From NCBI RefSeq assembly GCF_008728515.1, contig NC_044995.1, positions 44,405,435 to 44,469,434 on the forward strand: a stretch of 64,000 nucleotides of DNA. Reading direction: 5' to 3'. Shown piece by piece: positions 11,365 through 22,447 of this stretch. Both the position numbers and the translations under genes were made by a program. The first letter of the stretch is position 1; every line of letters starts with the position of its first letter. The notes beneath the pieces are model-generated. The model saw only the letters and a program-made list of their open reading frames with translations. It was not told the origin of the DNA and did no database searches. This DNA is from Papio anubis. Lineage: Eukaryota; Chordata; Mammalia; Primates; Cercopithecidae.

Positions 11365-11590
11365 TCACCAGGTGGTTCTCACCCTAGGGTGGGTCTGGAT
11401 ATTTCTGGGGACATCTGTGGTTGTCATACAGCGGGCCGGGGCGGGGGAAGCTGGGGGAGATCCTCCTGGCATGGAGTGGGCGGAGGCCAGGGATGCTACT
11501 CAGCACCCTGCAGTGTACAAGGCGGCCCCACCCTAGATGAAGATCCGGCTCTGAATACCACCAGTCCTGAGGCTGACAAACGCTACTTTA
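11365..11590 (+). mobile_element. MER5A-like hAT fossil
   Basis: Forward MER5A-like text: ggtggttctcaccctaggg, ggggacatctgtggttgtca, ggccagggatgctactcagc, then gaggctgaca near its end. Confidence 0.65.
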
Positions 11591-11602
11591 AGATAACAGT
11601 GA

Positions 11603-11888
11603 GCCGGGCGCGGTGGCTCAAGCCTGTAATCCCAGCACTTTGGGAGGCCGAGACGGGCGGATCACGAGGTCAGGAGATTGAGACCATCCTGGCTAACACG
11701 GTGAAACCCCGTCTCTACTAAAAAAATAAAAAAAAAAAAACTAGCCGGGCGTGGTGGCGGGCGCCTGTAGTCCCAGCTACTCGGGAGGCTGAGGCAGGAG
11801 AATGGCGTGAACCTGGGAGGTGGAGCTTGCAGTGAGCTGAGATCGCGCCACTGCACTCCAGCCTGGGCGACAGAGCAAGACTCCGTCT

Positions 11889-11924
<36 letters not shown>
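11603..11924 (+). mobile_element. AluY, young, 35-A tail
   Basis: A near-consensus AluY with perfect 10-bp target-site duplications (ataacagtga at 11593-11602 and 11925-11934) and an uninterrupted A-tail of about 35. The intact duplication and long tail point to recent insertion. Confidence 0.96.
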
Positions 11925-11927
<3 letters not shown>

Positions 11928-11934
11928 ACAGTGA

Positions 11935-12536
11935 AGGGGGAATTATCCACCCCAGAGTCTGAGTCTGTGACTTGAGAAACAGCCCCAGCATTACCAGGTG
12001 TTGAATTCGTGAGAATAAAAGGAGAAGGTGTGTAGCCCGTGACCCAGTCCTGCCCCAGACAAACCGATCTTCCCTCCAAAGCTCTATTTGGCAGAAGGAG
12101 TGTTTTCGTTGCCTCTTGCCCAGGGTATCTCCCCTGATAAGCGTTGTGGATTGTTCCAGATCGGGTTGACAGGGACGGCTTCCTAGTCCGCGGCTGCCGG
12201 CCCTGACCCTGCAGCTTTCAGTCTGTGGGAGCAGAGGCAGCTGTTGAGTGGTTTACTCTGCCCCTGTGTAAATGCGGTCGTGCATGTTTTGGTTCCTGAG
12301 GGGTCACTTTTTGTTGTTGTTAGTTAATTAAATTTGTTACTAATAATAAAATCCGGAACTTACCTGACCCCCAAAGTCCCAGGTCGTTAAGAATGCTTGG
12401 TGGAATGCACGTCCTTTTCCAACGCCGGCTCCTTTGGAAAACACAGAGGATGGAGTGAAATCCTTACCTGGATTGTACCGGCAGTTGGATGACAGCATCC
12501 TCTCCTGAAAACGGAATTTAGCTTATTGCTAAATAA
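11935..12536. other. Intron 2, no recognised feature
   Basis: Single-copy-like DNA with no recognised repeat or supported ORF. Confidence 0.5.
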
Positions 12537-12843
12537 GACAGCGCAGTGCCTCGCACCTGTCATCCTGGTACTTAGAGAGGCTGAGGTGGGAGAAATTCTT
12601 GAGGTCAGGAGTTCAAAACCAGCCTGGGCAATACAGAAAGAACCCCATGTCTACTAAAAATATAAAAATTAGCTGGGTGTGGTGGCGTGCACCTGTAGTC
12701 GCAGCTACTCGGGAGGCTGAGGCGGGAGAATCAGGAAGTCGAGGAAGTCGAGGCTGCAGTGAGCTGTGACTGTGCCACTGCACTCCAGCCTGTGCAGCAG
12801 AGAGAGATCCTGTTTCAAACCAACCAACCAGCCAGCCAACAAG
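12537..12843 (+). mobile_element. Alu, old (J-like)
   Basis: Diverged two-arm Alu ending in a (CCAA)n-type tail. Confidence 0.88.
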
Positions 12844-12901
12844 TAGACCCCAAGGGGACCATTTTTCCCGAATTACCTGGTTGTATGAAGAACAGTTTGA
12901 T

Positions 12902-13162
12902 CAACACCTGTAATCCCAGCACTTTGGGAGGCCGAGGAGGGTGGATCACTTGAGATCAGGAGTTGGAGACCAGCCTGACCAACATGGTGAAACCCCGTCT
13001 CTACTAAAAATACAACAATTAGCAGGGCGTGGTGGTGGGTGCCTGTAATCCCAGCCCTACTTGGGAGGCAGAGGCAGGAGAATGACTTGAACCCGAGAAC
13101 AGAGGCTGCAGTGAGCTGAGATTGTGCCACTGTACTCCAGCCTGGACCACAGAGCAAGACTC
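12902..13162 (+). mobile_element. Alu, 5' truncated
   Basis: Starts at caacacctgtaatcccag, lacking about the first 20 bases. Its tail has become a TC repeat. Confidence 0.9.
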
Positions 13163-13199
13163 TGTCTCTGTCTCTCTGTCTGTCTTCTCTCTGTCTGTA

Positions 13200-13233
<34 letters not shown>

Positions 13234-13248
13234 TCTCTATATATATAT
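13163..13248 (+). repeat. (TC)n/(TCTG)n then (TA)n microsatellite
   Basis: About 85 bp of tctctgtctg/tctctc followed by tatatatata, sitting between a forward and a reverse Alu. Confidence 0.95.
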
Positions 13249-13529
13249 AGTCTCGCTGTGTCACCAGGCTGGAGGGCAGTGGTGTGATCTTGGCTCACTG
13301 CAACCTGCAACTCCCTGGTTCAAGTGATTCTCCTGCCTCAGCCTCTCGAGTAGCTGGGATTACAGGCACGCGCCACCATGCCCAGCTAATTTTTGTATTT
13401 TTGTGTTTTTAGTAGGGATGGGGTTTCACCATGTTGGCCAGGATGGTCTCGATCTCCTGACCTCATGATCTGCCCATCTCAGCCTCCCAAAGTGCTGGGA
13501 TTACCTGCGTAAGCCACTGCACCCGGCCT
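13249..13529 (-). mobile_element. Alu, reverse orientation
   Basis: Complete reverse Alu. With the forward Alu at 12902 it forms a tail-to-tail inverted pair separated by the microsatellite. Confidence 0.93.
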
Positions 13530-13664
13530 AAGTTTTGTATCCCTAGCAGAGACTAGGTTTTGCCATGTTGTCTAAGCTGGTCTCGAGCTCCTGGGCTCAA
13601 GCAATCCACCCACTTGGGCCTCCAAAAGTGCTGGGATTACAGGTGTGAGCCACGGCGCCCAGCC
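13530..13664 (-). mobile_element. Alu fragment, reverse orientation
   Basis: One reverse arm only, from the linker to the Alu head (gagccacggcgcccagcc), directly abutting the preceding Alu. Confidence 0.88.
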
Positions 13665-14262
13665 ACAGCTGTTGTTTTCTCACTGGCTTGAGAATTGTTC
13701 TCTTAAGCTGGTCAAGGTTATGACGGTTTGTGTGGCCTGTGCACGTGTGTGTGGTCAGATCCCATTTTTCCAAAGCAAAGTTTCTATTTGGGTATCTGCT
13801 GTTTAATTTTTCAGGGATTTTTTTTCCCAGTTGCTAAGGAAAGGTACATTAAATTTTATCTTTGCATCCTGTAGAACTCTTTGTGAATAACGAGGGAAGA
13901 TAGGCTGAGGAAACTGATAGGAAGGAAGTTCAAGGGGGCGATTTCTATGTGAGAACCAAGAAACACTTTTGATCTTTAGAGTTCAAAGTGGGAAATTCAA
14001 GGTGAGGTGGGCGTGGAATTAGGAGTAAACCCAAGAAGACCGAATGGGCGGTTCCTCCTGGCAGCCACAGAATGGTTACGTGGCATGAGATCAGTGACAT
14101 CTCAGAGGGGGTTGTTGTCTTTGACTTAGACGAGTTCCAAGAAGCCGAAGTTCGTGAGCCAAACATGAGGTGGTTTTCTAGGGGGTACAAGGGCTGGAAG
14201 TGGGACCAGCTCTTAACCACAAATCCCTTTCCACGCCCAAGGCCAAGCTCCTTGTAACTCTT
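13665..14262. other. Intron 2, no recognised feature
   Basis: Single-copy-like sequence before the largest pyrimidine tract. Confidence 0.5.
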
Positions 14263-14806
14263 TTCTTTCTTTCTCTCCCTCCCTCCTCCCTCCCTCCCTT
14301 TCTCCTCCCCTCCCTCCCTCCCTTCTCCCCTTCCTCCCTCCTTCCCTTCTCCCTTTCCTCCCTCCCTCCCTTCTTCTCTCTTCCTTCCTTCCTCCCTCCC
14401 TTTCTCCTCCCCTCCCTCCCTTCTCCTCTCCCTCCCTCCCTTCCCCCCTCCCCCCCCCCCTCCCCCCCTCCCTCCCTCCCTTCTCCCCTTCCTCCCTCCA
14501 TTCCTTCCTTCTTCTCTCTCCTTCCTTCCTCCCTCCCTCCCTTTCTCCTCCCCTCCCTCCCTCCCTCACTTCTCCCCTCCCTCCCTCCCTTCTCCCCTCC
14601 CTCCCTTCTCCCCTCCCTCCTTCTCTCTCTTCTCCCCTCCCTCCCTCCCTCCTCCTCTCCCTCCCTCCCTTCTCCCCTTCCTCCCTCCCTTCCTTCTTCT
14701 GTCTCCTTCCTTTCCCTCCCTCCCTCCCTCCATCTCTCCTTCTCTTTCTTCTTTCCCTCCCTCTCTTCCTTCCTTCCCTCCCTCTTTCCTTCCTTCCTTC
14801 CTTCTC
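14263..14806 (+). repeat. Large polypyrimidine tract (CCCT/CCTT)n
   Basis: About 540 bp, essentially all C/T, including C-runs near 14445-14470. The − strand is correspondingly G-rich (GGGA)n with many potential quadruplex motifs. ORFs of 229 and 199 codons here are repeat translations. Confidence 0.98.
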
Positions 14807-15050
14807 AAACAAGGTCTCACTCTGTCACCCCGGCTAGAGTGCAACGGCACAATCATAGCTCACTGCAGCCTCAAACCCCTGTGCTCTAGGGATCCTCCTG
14901 CCTCAGTCCCTCAAGTAGTTTTTAAACTTGCTTGTAGAGATGGGTCTTGCTATATTGCCCAGGCTTGTCTTGAACTTCTGGTCTCAAGCGATCCTCCTGC
15001 CTCAGCCTCCCAAAGTGCTGGGATTACAGGCATGAGCCACTGCCCCGGCC
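14807..15050 (-). mobile_element. Alu, reverse, older, internally deleted
   Basis: The pyrimidine tract is its expanded tail. The region between caagtagtt and ttgtagagatggg is shortened. Confidence 0.88.
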
Positions 15051-15237
15051 CACTCTTTCTTTAGCCAGGCTAGGGGGACATACGTGGGCAAACTCATGTT
15101 TATTTGAGATGGTTTCTTTATTCTCGTGATATTTTCCCTCTTTGCACCTTCCTTGTGCCCTCCCCAGCCTCCTCTCAGCGTCTGTGTGTGGGTGAAGGGG
15201 CTTTGCTATACCTTCTGCTTTGGGTCTCATTCATTTT

Positions 15238-15539
15238 ATTTTGTTTTGTTTTGTTTTGAGACGGAGTCTCACTCTGTCACCCAGGCTGGAGTGCAGTGGC
15301 ACCATCTTGGCTCACTGCAACCTCTGCCTCCCGGGTTCAAGCAATTCTCCTGCCTCAGCCTCCCGAGCAGCTGGGATTACAGGTGCCTGCCACCATGACT
15401 GACTAATTTTTCTATTTTTAGTAGAGACGGGGTTTTATCATGTTGGCCAGGCTGGTCTCGAACTCCTGACCTCAGGTGATCCACTTGCTTCGGCTTCCCA
15501 AAGTGCTGGGATTACAGGCGTGAGCCACCGTGCCCAGCC
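15238..15539 (-). mobile_element. Alu, reverse orientation
   Basis: Flanked by gggtctcattcatttta (about 15222) and gggtctcattcgtttta (about 15542), a clear target-site duplication with one difference. Confidence 0.95.
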
Positions 15540-15886
15540 ATGGGTCTCATTCGTTTTAGTTGGAGCCCAAATTCCCTGGTGGTTCAAGTTTCCAGTCATT
15601 CTCGGCGTTCTATAATCACAGGCCTTAGAGAGCAGTGCACCCAATGGCCCTCAAATTATGGTTTCCTTAAGAGGCTATTAAATCCTGATTTCTGAGAGGA
15701 AAATTGGGGATTTTGTGTTTTCCCTTTTAGACTTGAGTGTTCTGTTACTGTGGGTGAGCTCTTCTAGAAACTTCCAAGTGGTTTCGAAGGGGATTTAGGT
15801 GTTGTCAGGAAGTGTGGTTGACAACGTGATATCTGGGCTTTAGAAAAACAGCATGTCACCTGTTTTATTTATTCCTTGATAACTTT
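15540..15886. other. Intron 2, no recognised feature
   Basis: Single-copy-like sequence between two reverse Alus. Confidence 0.5.
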
Positions 15887-16222
15887 TTGTTTGTTGTTGT
15901 TGTTGTTGTTGTTGAGATAGAGTCTCAGTCTGCCGCCCAGGCTGGAGTGCCGTGGTGCAATCTCTGTTCACTGAAACCTCGTCCTACCGGGTTCAAGGAA
16001 TTCTCGTGCCTCAGCCTCCCAAGTAGCTGGGATTACAGTGTGCCACCACACCCGGCTAATTTTTCTTTTTCTTAGTAGAATTTTTGTATTTTTGTACACT
16101 TTTTGTATTTTTTAGTTTCATCATGTTGGCCAGGCTAGTCTCGAACTCCTGACCTCAAGTGATCCACCCGCTTTGGCCTCCCAAAGTGCTGGTATTACAG
16201 GTATGAGCCACCCTGCCCAGCC
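15887..16222 (-). mobile_element. Alu, reverse orientation
   Basis: Begins with a (GTT)n head and has an extra ttttgtacactttttgtatt stutter in the linker at about 16080-16115. Flanked by ttccttgat repeats. Confidence 0.92.
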
Positions 16223-16685
16223 TTCCTTGATGACTCTTTTGGGTTGTGTCCTTTTAGGAAAGAGGAGAATGCAGGGTTGATGGGAATGTGGAGAGACTGT
16301 GGGTTCAGACCCAGATGCACAGATAGCAGTGTCTGGTTGTGATCCTCCTGGGCTCAGTTGTGGGATCTTGGAGGGCAGTGTCCGCTTCCTGTGCCTGGCC
16401 AGGGGCTGCTTGGCACAGATCGGGTTCATATTTGCGTTTGCTGAATTGAATGGAGCGAGGTGACGGGTTGGACTGACAGGATCAACTGCCCGGAAGGACC
16501 AGTTACCAGTTCGGGTCACCAGCAACAGCAGCTCTGCCTCCGGTACCTGGACGATTTGGGAGCAACACACAAAAGTGGGGACAAACACAGTTTTCCCAAG
16601 AATGCATCAAAGTTTTCAAAGAATGCATCAACAACAACAACTACTACAGTTGCTCAATGCACGCTTTGAATTCCATCATTGAATC
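16223..16685. other. Intron 2, no recognised feature
   Basis: Single-copy-like DNA, with a short (CAA)n stretch at about 16630-16648. Confidence 0.5.
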
Positions 16686-17468
16686 GCGAGGCCAGCAACC
16701 TTTTTGACACCAAAGGACTGGTTTTGTGGAAGACAATGTTTCCACAGACTGAGCCGGGGCTGGGGGTGGGGGGCGGTTTCAGGATGATTCAAGCCCATTA
16801 CATTTGTCGTGCACTTTATTTATATTATTATTACATTGTAATATACAATGAAATAATTGTATAACTCACCATGATGTAGAATCAGTGGGAGCCCTGAGCT
16901 GGTTTTCCTGCATTAGACGGTCCATTCTGGGGGTGATGGGAGACAGTGACAGATCATCAGGCATTATATATATTTTTTTTTTTTTTTTTTTTGAGATGGA
17001 GTCTCACTCCATTGCCCAGGCTGGAGTACAATGGCGTGATCTCGGCTCACTGCAATCTCCACCTCCTGGGTTCAAGCGATTCTCCTGCCTCAGCCTCCCG
17101 AGTAGCTTGGATTACAGGCACTCACCACCACACCCAGCAAATTTTTGTGTTTTTAGTAGAGACGGGGTTTCACCATGTTGGTCAGGCTGGTCTCGAACTC
17201 CTGACCTCATGATCCCATTTGGTGGTGATGGGAGACAGTGACAGATCATCAAGCATTAGATTCTCATAAGGAGTGTGCAACCTAGATACCTCGTATGCAC
17301 AGGTCACAATAGGGTTCATGCTCCTATGAGAATCTAATGCTGCTGCTGATCTGACAGGAGGCACAGCTCGGGTGGTCATACGAGTGATGGGGAGTGACTG
17401 TAAATACAGATGAAGCTTCCATCGCTCGCCTGCCGCTCACCTCCTGCTGTACGGCCTGGTTCCTAACT
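16686..17468 (-). mobile_element. MER1A-type hAT fossil split by an Alu
   Basis: Shares its full layout with the copy next to exon 6: cagcaacctttttgacacc, tttgtggaagacaatg, the gcattagattctcataagg / cctatgagaatctaatgc inverted core, and ctgtaaatacagatgaagct. Diverged from that copy. The outer terminal repeats are degraded. Confidence 0.82.
16967..17223 (-). mobile_element. 5'-truncated Alu flanked by a 35-bp direct repeat
   Basis: Reverse Alu that stops at cctgacctcatgatccc, lacking its own 5' end of about 50 bases. The host sequence 16932-16966 is repeated at 17224-17258 with one mismatch. Confidence 0.9.
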
Positions 17469-17472
17469 GGCT

Positions 17473-17690
17473 GGTTTGAAACTAGACTGGGCAACATGGC
17501 CAAACCCCGTCTGCACAACAAATACCAAAATTAGCTGAGTGTGGATCCTAAGTGTGTGCCTGTAGTCCCAGCTACTTAGGAGGCTCAGGTGGGAGGATTG
17601 AGTGAGCCCAAGAGGTGGAAGCTGCAGTGAGCTGTGATCATACCCACTGCACTCCAGCCTGGGTTACAGAATGAGATTCTGTCTCTCAAC
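17473..17690 (+). mobile_element. Alu, 5' truncated
   Basis: Starts within the left arm (gaaactagactgggcaacatgg) and abuts the degraded end of the MER1A fossil. Confidence 0.85.
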
Positions 17691-17764
17691 TCCCCGAGGG
17701 GTGGGGGATCCCTGGTTTAATCTGTCCAACCCTCTCCTCCCCATGAAATAAAGGAAGTTGTGAG

Positions 17765-17940
17765 TACTGTTTTGTGCATCATCCCTTCTAGTACTCAAGT
17801 CAGCCCAAGGTACTTCGATGGTTCCCTTCTGTACATGGGGAAACTGAGGCACAGAACGCAGCGTCATGTGACCAGGAAGTAGCTCTGTCTGCTTGAAACT
17901 CAGGTCTGCCTGATACCATAAGTCCTTGCACTCCACGTGC
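17765..17940 (-). mobile_element. MIR fragment
   Basis: Reverse MIR text: catggggaaactgaggcaca, then tgtgaccaggaagtagc and gaaactcaggtctgcctga. Confidence 0.7.
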
Positions 17941-17979
17941 TGGCGATGGAAGCTGTGGCTCGCAGGTCTGAGGGGAGAG

Positions 17980-18265
17980 CCTCAGACAGTGTCTCACTCT
18001 GTCACCCAGGCTGGAGTGCAATCATAGCCTACTGCAGCTTTGACCTCCTGGGCTAATCGATCCTCCCACCTTAGCCTCCCGAGTAGCTGGGACTACAGGT
18101 GTGCACCACAATGCCAACCTAATTTTTGTATTATCTGTAGAGATGGCGGTGGGTGGGGGAGCGGACTTGCCATGTTGCCCAGGCTGGTCTTCAACTCCTG
18201 ACCTCAAGTGATCCTCTGGCCTCAGCCTCCTAAAGTACCGGGATTACAGGCATGAGAGAGCCACT
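17980..18265 (-). mobile_element. Alu, reverse, old
   Basis: Diverged reverse Alu lacking poly-T and ending ggcatgagagagccactgcagg. Confidence 0.88.
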
Positions 18266-18765
18266 GCAGGAAGCCAAGAGAGCGGATTTGGACAATGTAG
18301 AATTTCTCTGCACTCCCCCTACTGTCCCCATCTTAGGCCTGACTGCTGCGGGACTGACAGGCATGGCTGGCTGTCCATCTGTTCCTTAGTTTGATTGCAT
18401 AGCAGAGATGAGGAAGGAAGGCAGAAACTGAGCTAGAAAGTTGGCATTTGGCGCTCTGGGTTTTCAATGCACGAAAGTAACACTTTGGCTTTTATAGAAC
18501 AACCTTCTGAGGAAATTAACAACCTAGGCATTTCAGCCCCCTGTGAACTTGCTTGGAGCATGGTCACAATTTGTAAGGAAATGTTCTTGCGTGCCCCATG
18601 CTGATTTCTCTCTGTCTACCCTCTAGGCTGTGGAATGGTCTGTTTTAACCATTAGCTTGTATCTGGAGCTCAGATGGTGCCAGACACTCCGTAAGAGCTC
18701 AGATCTGTTGATGGAAGCCACTAGAGAATGGGACAAGCAACAGGAGGTATTCTGCTGCCTAGTAA
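18266..18765. other. Intron 2, no recognised feature
   Basis: Single-copy-like DNA. Contains a plausible but unsupported acceptor-like ctctgtctaccctctag at about 18627. Confidence 0.45.
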
Positions 18766-19089
18766 ACTTTTTTTTTCTTCTTCTTCTTTTTTTTTTTTTT
18801 TTGAGACGAAGTTTCGCTTTTGTTGCCCAAGCTGGAGTGCAGTGGTGCCATCTTGGCTCACCGCAACTTCTGCCTCGTGGGTTCAAGCGATTCTCCTGCC
18901 TCAGCCTCCCAAGCAGCTGGGATTACGGGCACCTGCCACCATGCCTGGCTACTTTTTTTTGGTATATTTAGTAGAAATGAGGTTTTGCCATGTTGGCTAG
19001 GCTGGTCTCAAACTCCTGACCTCAAGTGCTCTGCCCGCCTCGGCCTTCCAAAGTGCTGGGATTACAGGCATGAGCCACTGTGCCCAGCT
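18766..19089 (-). mobile_element. Alu, reverse orientation
   Basis: Complete reverse Alu with a (TTC)n-interrupted T-tract. Confidence 0.94.
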
Positions 19090-19531
19090 CTACCCATCTT
19101 TCTTACATGATGATATTCAGCAGCCAGTCTGATAGGGGAGCATTGTTTGTCTTATTTTCCTTATTGCATTTTCCGCGCATAGGTGCTGGCATCAGTAGCA
19201 TAAATCCAGGTAGAGCTGGGAAGTTCCAGGTGTCTGGCCTGTTTGCTCTGGTGGATGAAGAGCAGCTGCAAGGTGGGGCTGATAAGCCAGTGAAGTCTGA
19301 GGATCCAGCGGGAAACTATTCCTTTCTTTTGTTGAAATCAACATGGGCAGGAAATGGACATTTCCCCCAGTCAGAGAACTTTACATGTTTTTCTAACAGA
19401 ATAGCAGTGTCTGAGGTGTATACACGGGGAGTGGCCCCCCCTGGGAAAACGAGGCCACGAGGCTTCTGGCATGGAGATGACACACGGAGCCTCTCGTAAC
19501 TTCTAGAGGGGAAGACAAAGCAGTGATTCCA
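19090..19531. other. Intron 2, no recognised feature
   Basis: Single-copy-like sequence. The ORF at 19080-19499 starts inside the Alu and has no recognisable domain. Confidence 0.5.
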
Positions 19532-19943
19532 GGCTGGGCGACGTCTGTAATCCCAGCACTTTGGGAGGCCGAGGCAGGTGGATCACCTGAGGTCAGGAGT
19601 TCGAGACCAGCCTGGCCAACATGGTGAAACCCCATCTCTACTAAAAATCCAAAAAAACAAAACAAAACGAAAATAGCTGGGTGTGGTGCTGGGCACCTGT
19701 AATCCCAGCTACTCAGGAGGCTGAGGCAGGAGAATTGCTTGAACCCAGGAGGTGGAGGTTGCAGTGAGCCAGGAGCTTGTAATCCCAGCTACTCAGGAGG
19801 CTGAGGCGGGAGAATTCCTTGAACCCAGGAGGCAGAGATTGCAGTGAGCCAAGATCATACCACTGCACTCCAGCCTGGGTGGCAAGAGTGAAACTCCGTC
19901 TCAAAAATAAATAAATACAACAAAATAATAAAAAATAAAAATT
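19532..19943 (+). mobile_element. Alu with tandemly duplicated right-arm segment
   Basis: The block from gtaatcccagctactcagg to gcagtgagcca occurs twice (about 19699-19770 and 19779-19851). Flanking aaagcagtgatcc-like repeats bracket the whole element, so the duplication lies within one insertion. Confidence 0.92.
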
Positions 19944-20941
19944 AAAGCAGTCATCCTGGCTTTTAGGAACCCACAGAATCGGGAAGTAAGCTAAAAGTCG
20001 TCTCCCTTTTGTCACAATGGAATTTGAAATAGGTGCATTTTCCTTCTGACTTAATGATTCTGTTTTACGGTGCCTCTGCAGAAATGCAGTATGTCCCCAT
20101 GGGCACCTGTGTCCTTCAGGAGTTGAGGAAATTTTCTCCATTCCCTGTCCCTGTCCCTAGACTCCGCCAGCTCCCAGGAAAGCTCCCCATGCGTGTAGCA
20201 GCTCCCGGGAAAACTGTCGACCTGTGCACATTCAAGACTGCCATATACTTGTTATTGAAAAGCCATCAGTCATGTGAGCGGAACTTTTTTATGGCTGAGA
20301 TTGTCCCCAGGGAAACCCGCCTTGCAATTCAGACCTTCCACGGAGATCGATTCCAAACTCTCATCCCATTCCCACTTCCTTGTTCCCATGGAGGCTGCGG
20401 TTCTCTTTCTCTGTGCCTCTTGCAGATGGTCATACCTATTTCCAAAAACGACACAGAAAACTTCAACATGTGGCTAAATTTGAACAGAGAAAAATAAGCA
20501 AAGAATTCAAGGCGCAAGGCAATTTCAGGGAGAGAGGGAGAGCTTTTGCATCGTTTGAAGGGATGATCTTTAATGAGTTGAGGGTCACCTAGAATAGAAT
20601 TAAACTGTTAGAGGGCAAATTGTTGGAAATGCAAGGAGAAACTTCGGAGAAGACTCCAACACAGCCTTGATCTGGGAGATAAGACTCAGGTAACAAAAAG
20701 TTTGAACAACATGGTTAATAAGATTGCGGTAACAGATAGGACTGAACTTTACACTCTGCAAACAATATACATTTTAAAGTGCTCTTGGAATAGTTAGAAA
20801 AAGTAATCATCTGTTAAATCTGGGGGGAAAAAAAAAAAAACCACCCCAAACCAATGCATTCCATAAAAGCAGACATTGTACTGGCTCTAATCTCTGGCTG
20901 CAAGTAAGCATAACTGGAAATTAATTTTTAAAAGCTTAACT
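19944..20941. other. Intron 2, about 1 kb single-copy-like DNA
   Basis: The longest stretch upstream of the CpG island without a recognised repeat. It holds a 154-codon ORF (20033-20497) not derived from Alu, but with no domain, promoter or splice context that I can support. Confidence 0.5.
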
Positions 20942-21233
20942 AGGCCAGGCGCGGTGGCTCAAGCCTGTAATCCCAGCACTTTGGGAGGCCAGGATGGGTG
21001 GATCACGAGGTCAGGAGATCGAGACCATCCTGGCTAACACGGTGAAACCCGTCTCCACTAAAAAAATACAAAAAACTAGCCGGGCGAGGTGGTGGGCGCC
21101 TGTAGTCCCAGCTACTCGGGAGGCTGAGGCAGAAGAATGGCGTAAACCCGGGAGGCGGAGCTTGCAGTGAGCTGAGATCCGGCCACTGCACTCCAGCCTG
21201 GGCGACAGAGCAAGACTCCGTCTCAAAAAAAAA
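20942..21233 (+). mobile_element. AluYR-like, young
   Basis: Carries ctcaagcctgtaatcccag and gagatccggccactgc, the Old World monkey AluY spelling. Perfect 12-bp target-site duplications (aaaagcttaact) flank it at 20930-20941 and 21234-21245. Confidence 0.95.
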
Positions 21234-21306
21234 AAAAGCTTAACTGAACAAGCATGCAAGAGAGACTCCTACCACTTGATAATTAAAAATAAAATGAAAC
21301 CCAAAA

Positions 21307-21600
21307 GGGCCGGGCGTCGTGGCTCACGCCTGTAATACCAGCACTTTGATCCCCTGAGGTCAGGAGTTTGAGAGCAGCCTGGTCAACGTGGTGAAACCCC
21401 ATCTCTATTAAAAGTACAAAAATTAGCCGAGGGTGGTGGAGCATACCTGTAATCCTAGCTACTTGGGAGGCTGAAGCAGGAGAATTGCTTGAACCCAGCG
21501 GGCAGAGGTTGCAGTGAGCCAAGATCACACCATTGGACTCTAGCCTTGGCAATAAGAGCTAACCTCCATCTCAAACAAAAACAAAAACAAAAAAACCAAC
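21307..21600 (+). mobile_element. Alu with internal deletion
   Basis: The usual gggaggccgaggcgggtgga segment is missing after gcactttga. The tail is an (AAAAAC)n repeat. Confidence 0.92.
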
Positions 21601-21856
21601 CAACCCATAAGTCTTAAGTTGGAGGATCGAAACACTGCAAGGACAGCCTATTTTAAGATGACAACGATGTGAACATGGAGATGAAGGCAGACATTTAAAT
21701 GATGATGGAGAAAATTTGCTTGATAGTTTATTATAAAGATATAGAGAGAAATCACAAAAATGAGATGATGAATATTGGAAATAATAAATTAGCACAAACG
21801 AACCGATTAGAAAACAAATAGAACTGACAAAATCAAAAAGCTGGATCTTTTAGAGC

Positions 21857-22035
21857 GATGCTGCTCACTAGGGGTGGCCACAACCCATGCGAAAATTAAA
21901 TTAAAAATTCATTTTCTCAGTCACACGAGCCAAGTTTCCAGTGCTCAGGGGCCATGTATGGTTGGTGACTACTGAAATGGATAGAACAGACACAGAACTT
22001 TTCCATCACTGCCGACCTTTGTTGGACAGTGCTGT
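21857..22035 (-). mobile_element. hAT-Charlie-like fossil
   Basis: Opens gcgatgctgctcactaggggtggccac and ends tgttggacagtgctgttt, a recognisable short nonautonomous hAT pattern with near-palindromic ends. Confidence 0.6.
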
Positions 22036-22133
22036 TTTAGAGAGAAGAATCAATAAAATAGAAAAACTAAGACAAAGGAGGGGGAGAGAACAAATATTGT
22101 AGATAAAATTAAGAATGAAGATAGATGTAATTT

Positions 22134-22419
22134 ATTTATTATTGATTGATTGATTGAGACAGAGTCTCACTTGGTCCCCCAGGCTGGAGTGCAGTGGTAC
22201 AATCTCAGCTCACTGCAACCTCCGCCTCCAGGGTTCAAGCGATTCTCCTGCCTCAGCCTTCTGCGTAGCTGGGATGACAGGTGCGTGCCACCACATGCAG
22301 CTAATTTTTATATTTTTAGTAGAGAAGGGATTTCACCCTGTTGGCCAGGCTGGTCTCGAACGCCTGACTTCAGATGATATGCCCACCTCGGCCTCCCAAA
22401 GTGCTGGAATTAAAAACAG
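22134..22419 (-). mobile_element. Alu, reverse, 5' end missing
   Basis: Starts with an (ATTG)n head and breaks off at gtgctggaattaaaaacagg, lacking the Alu 5' terminus. Confidence 0.9.
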
Positions 22420-22447
22420 GTGTCATTTAAATCCATAAAAATTTGTA

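Noticed and set aside
14200..14889. 229- and 199-codon ORFs, and similar ORFs at 4128, 8818 and 34872
   Set aside because: Translations of polypyrimidine or polypurine repeats (Ser/Pro/Phe/Leu or Arg/Lys/Glu/Gly strings), not genes.
20033..20497. 154-codon ORF without Alu content
   Set aside because: No recognised domain, no splice signals fitting INSR, and a length compatible with chance across 64 kb.
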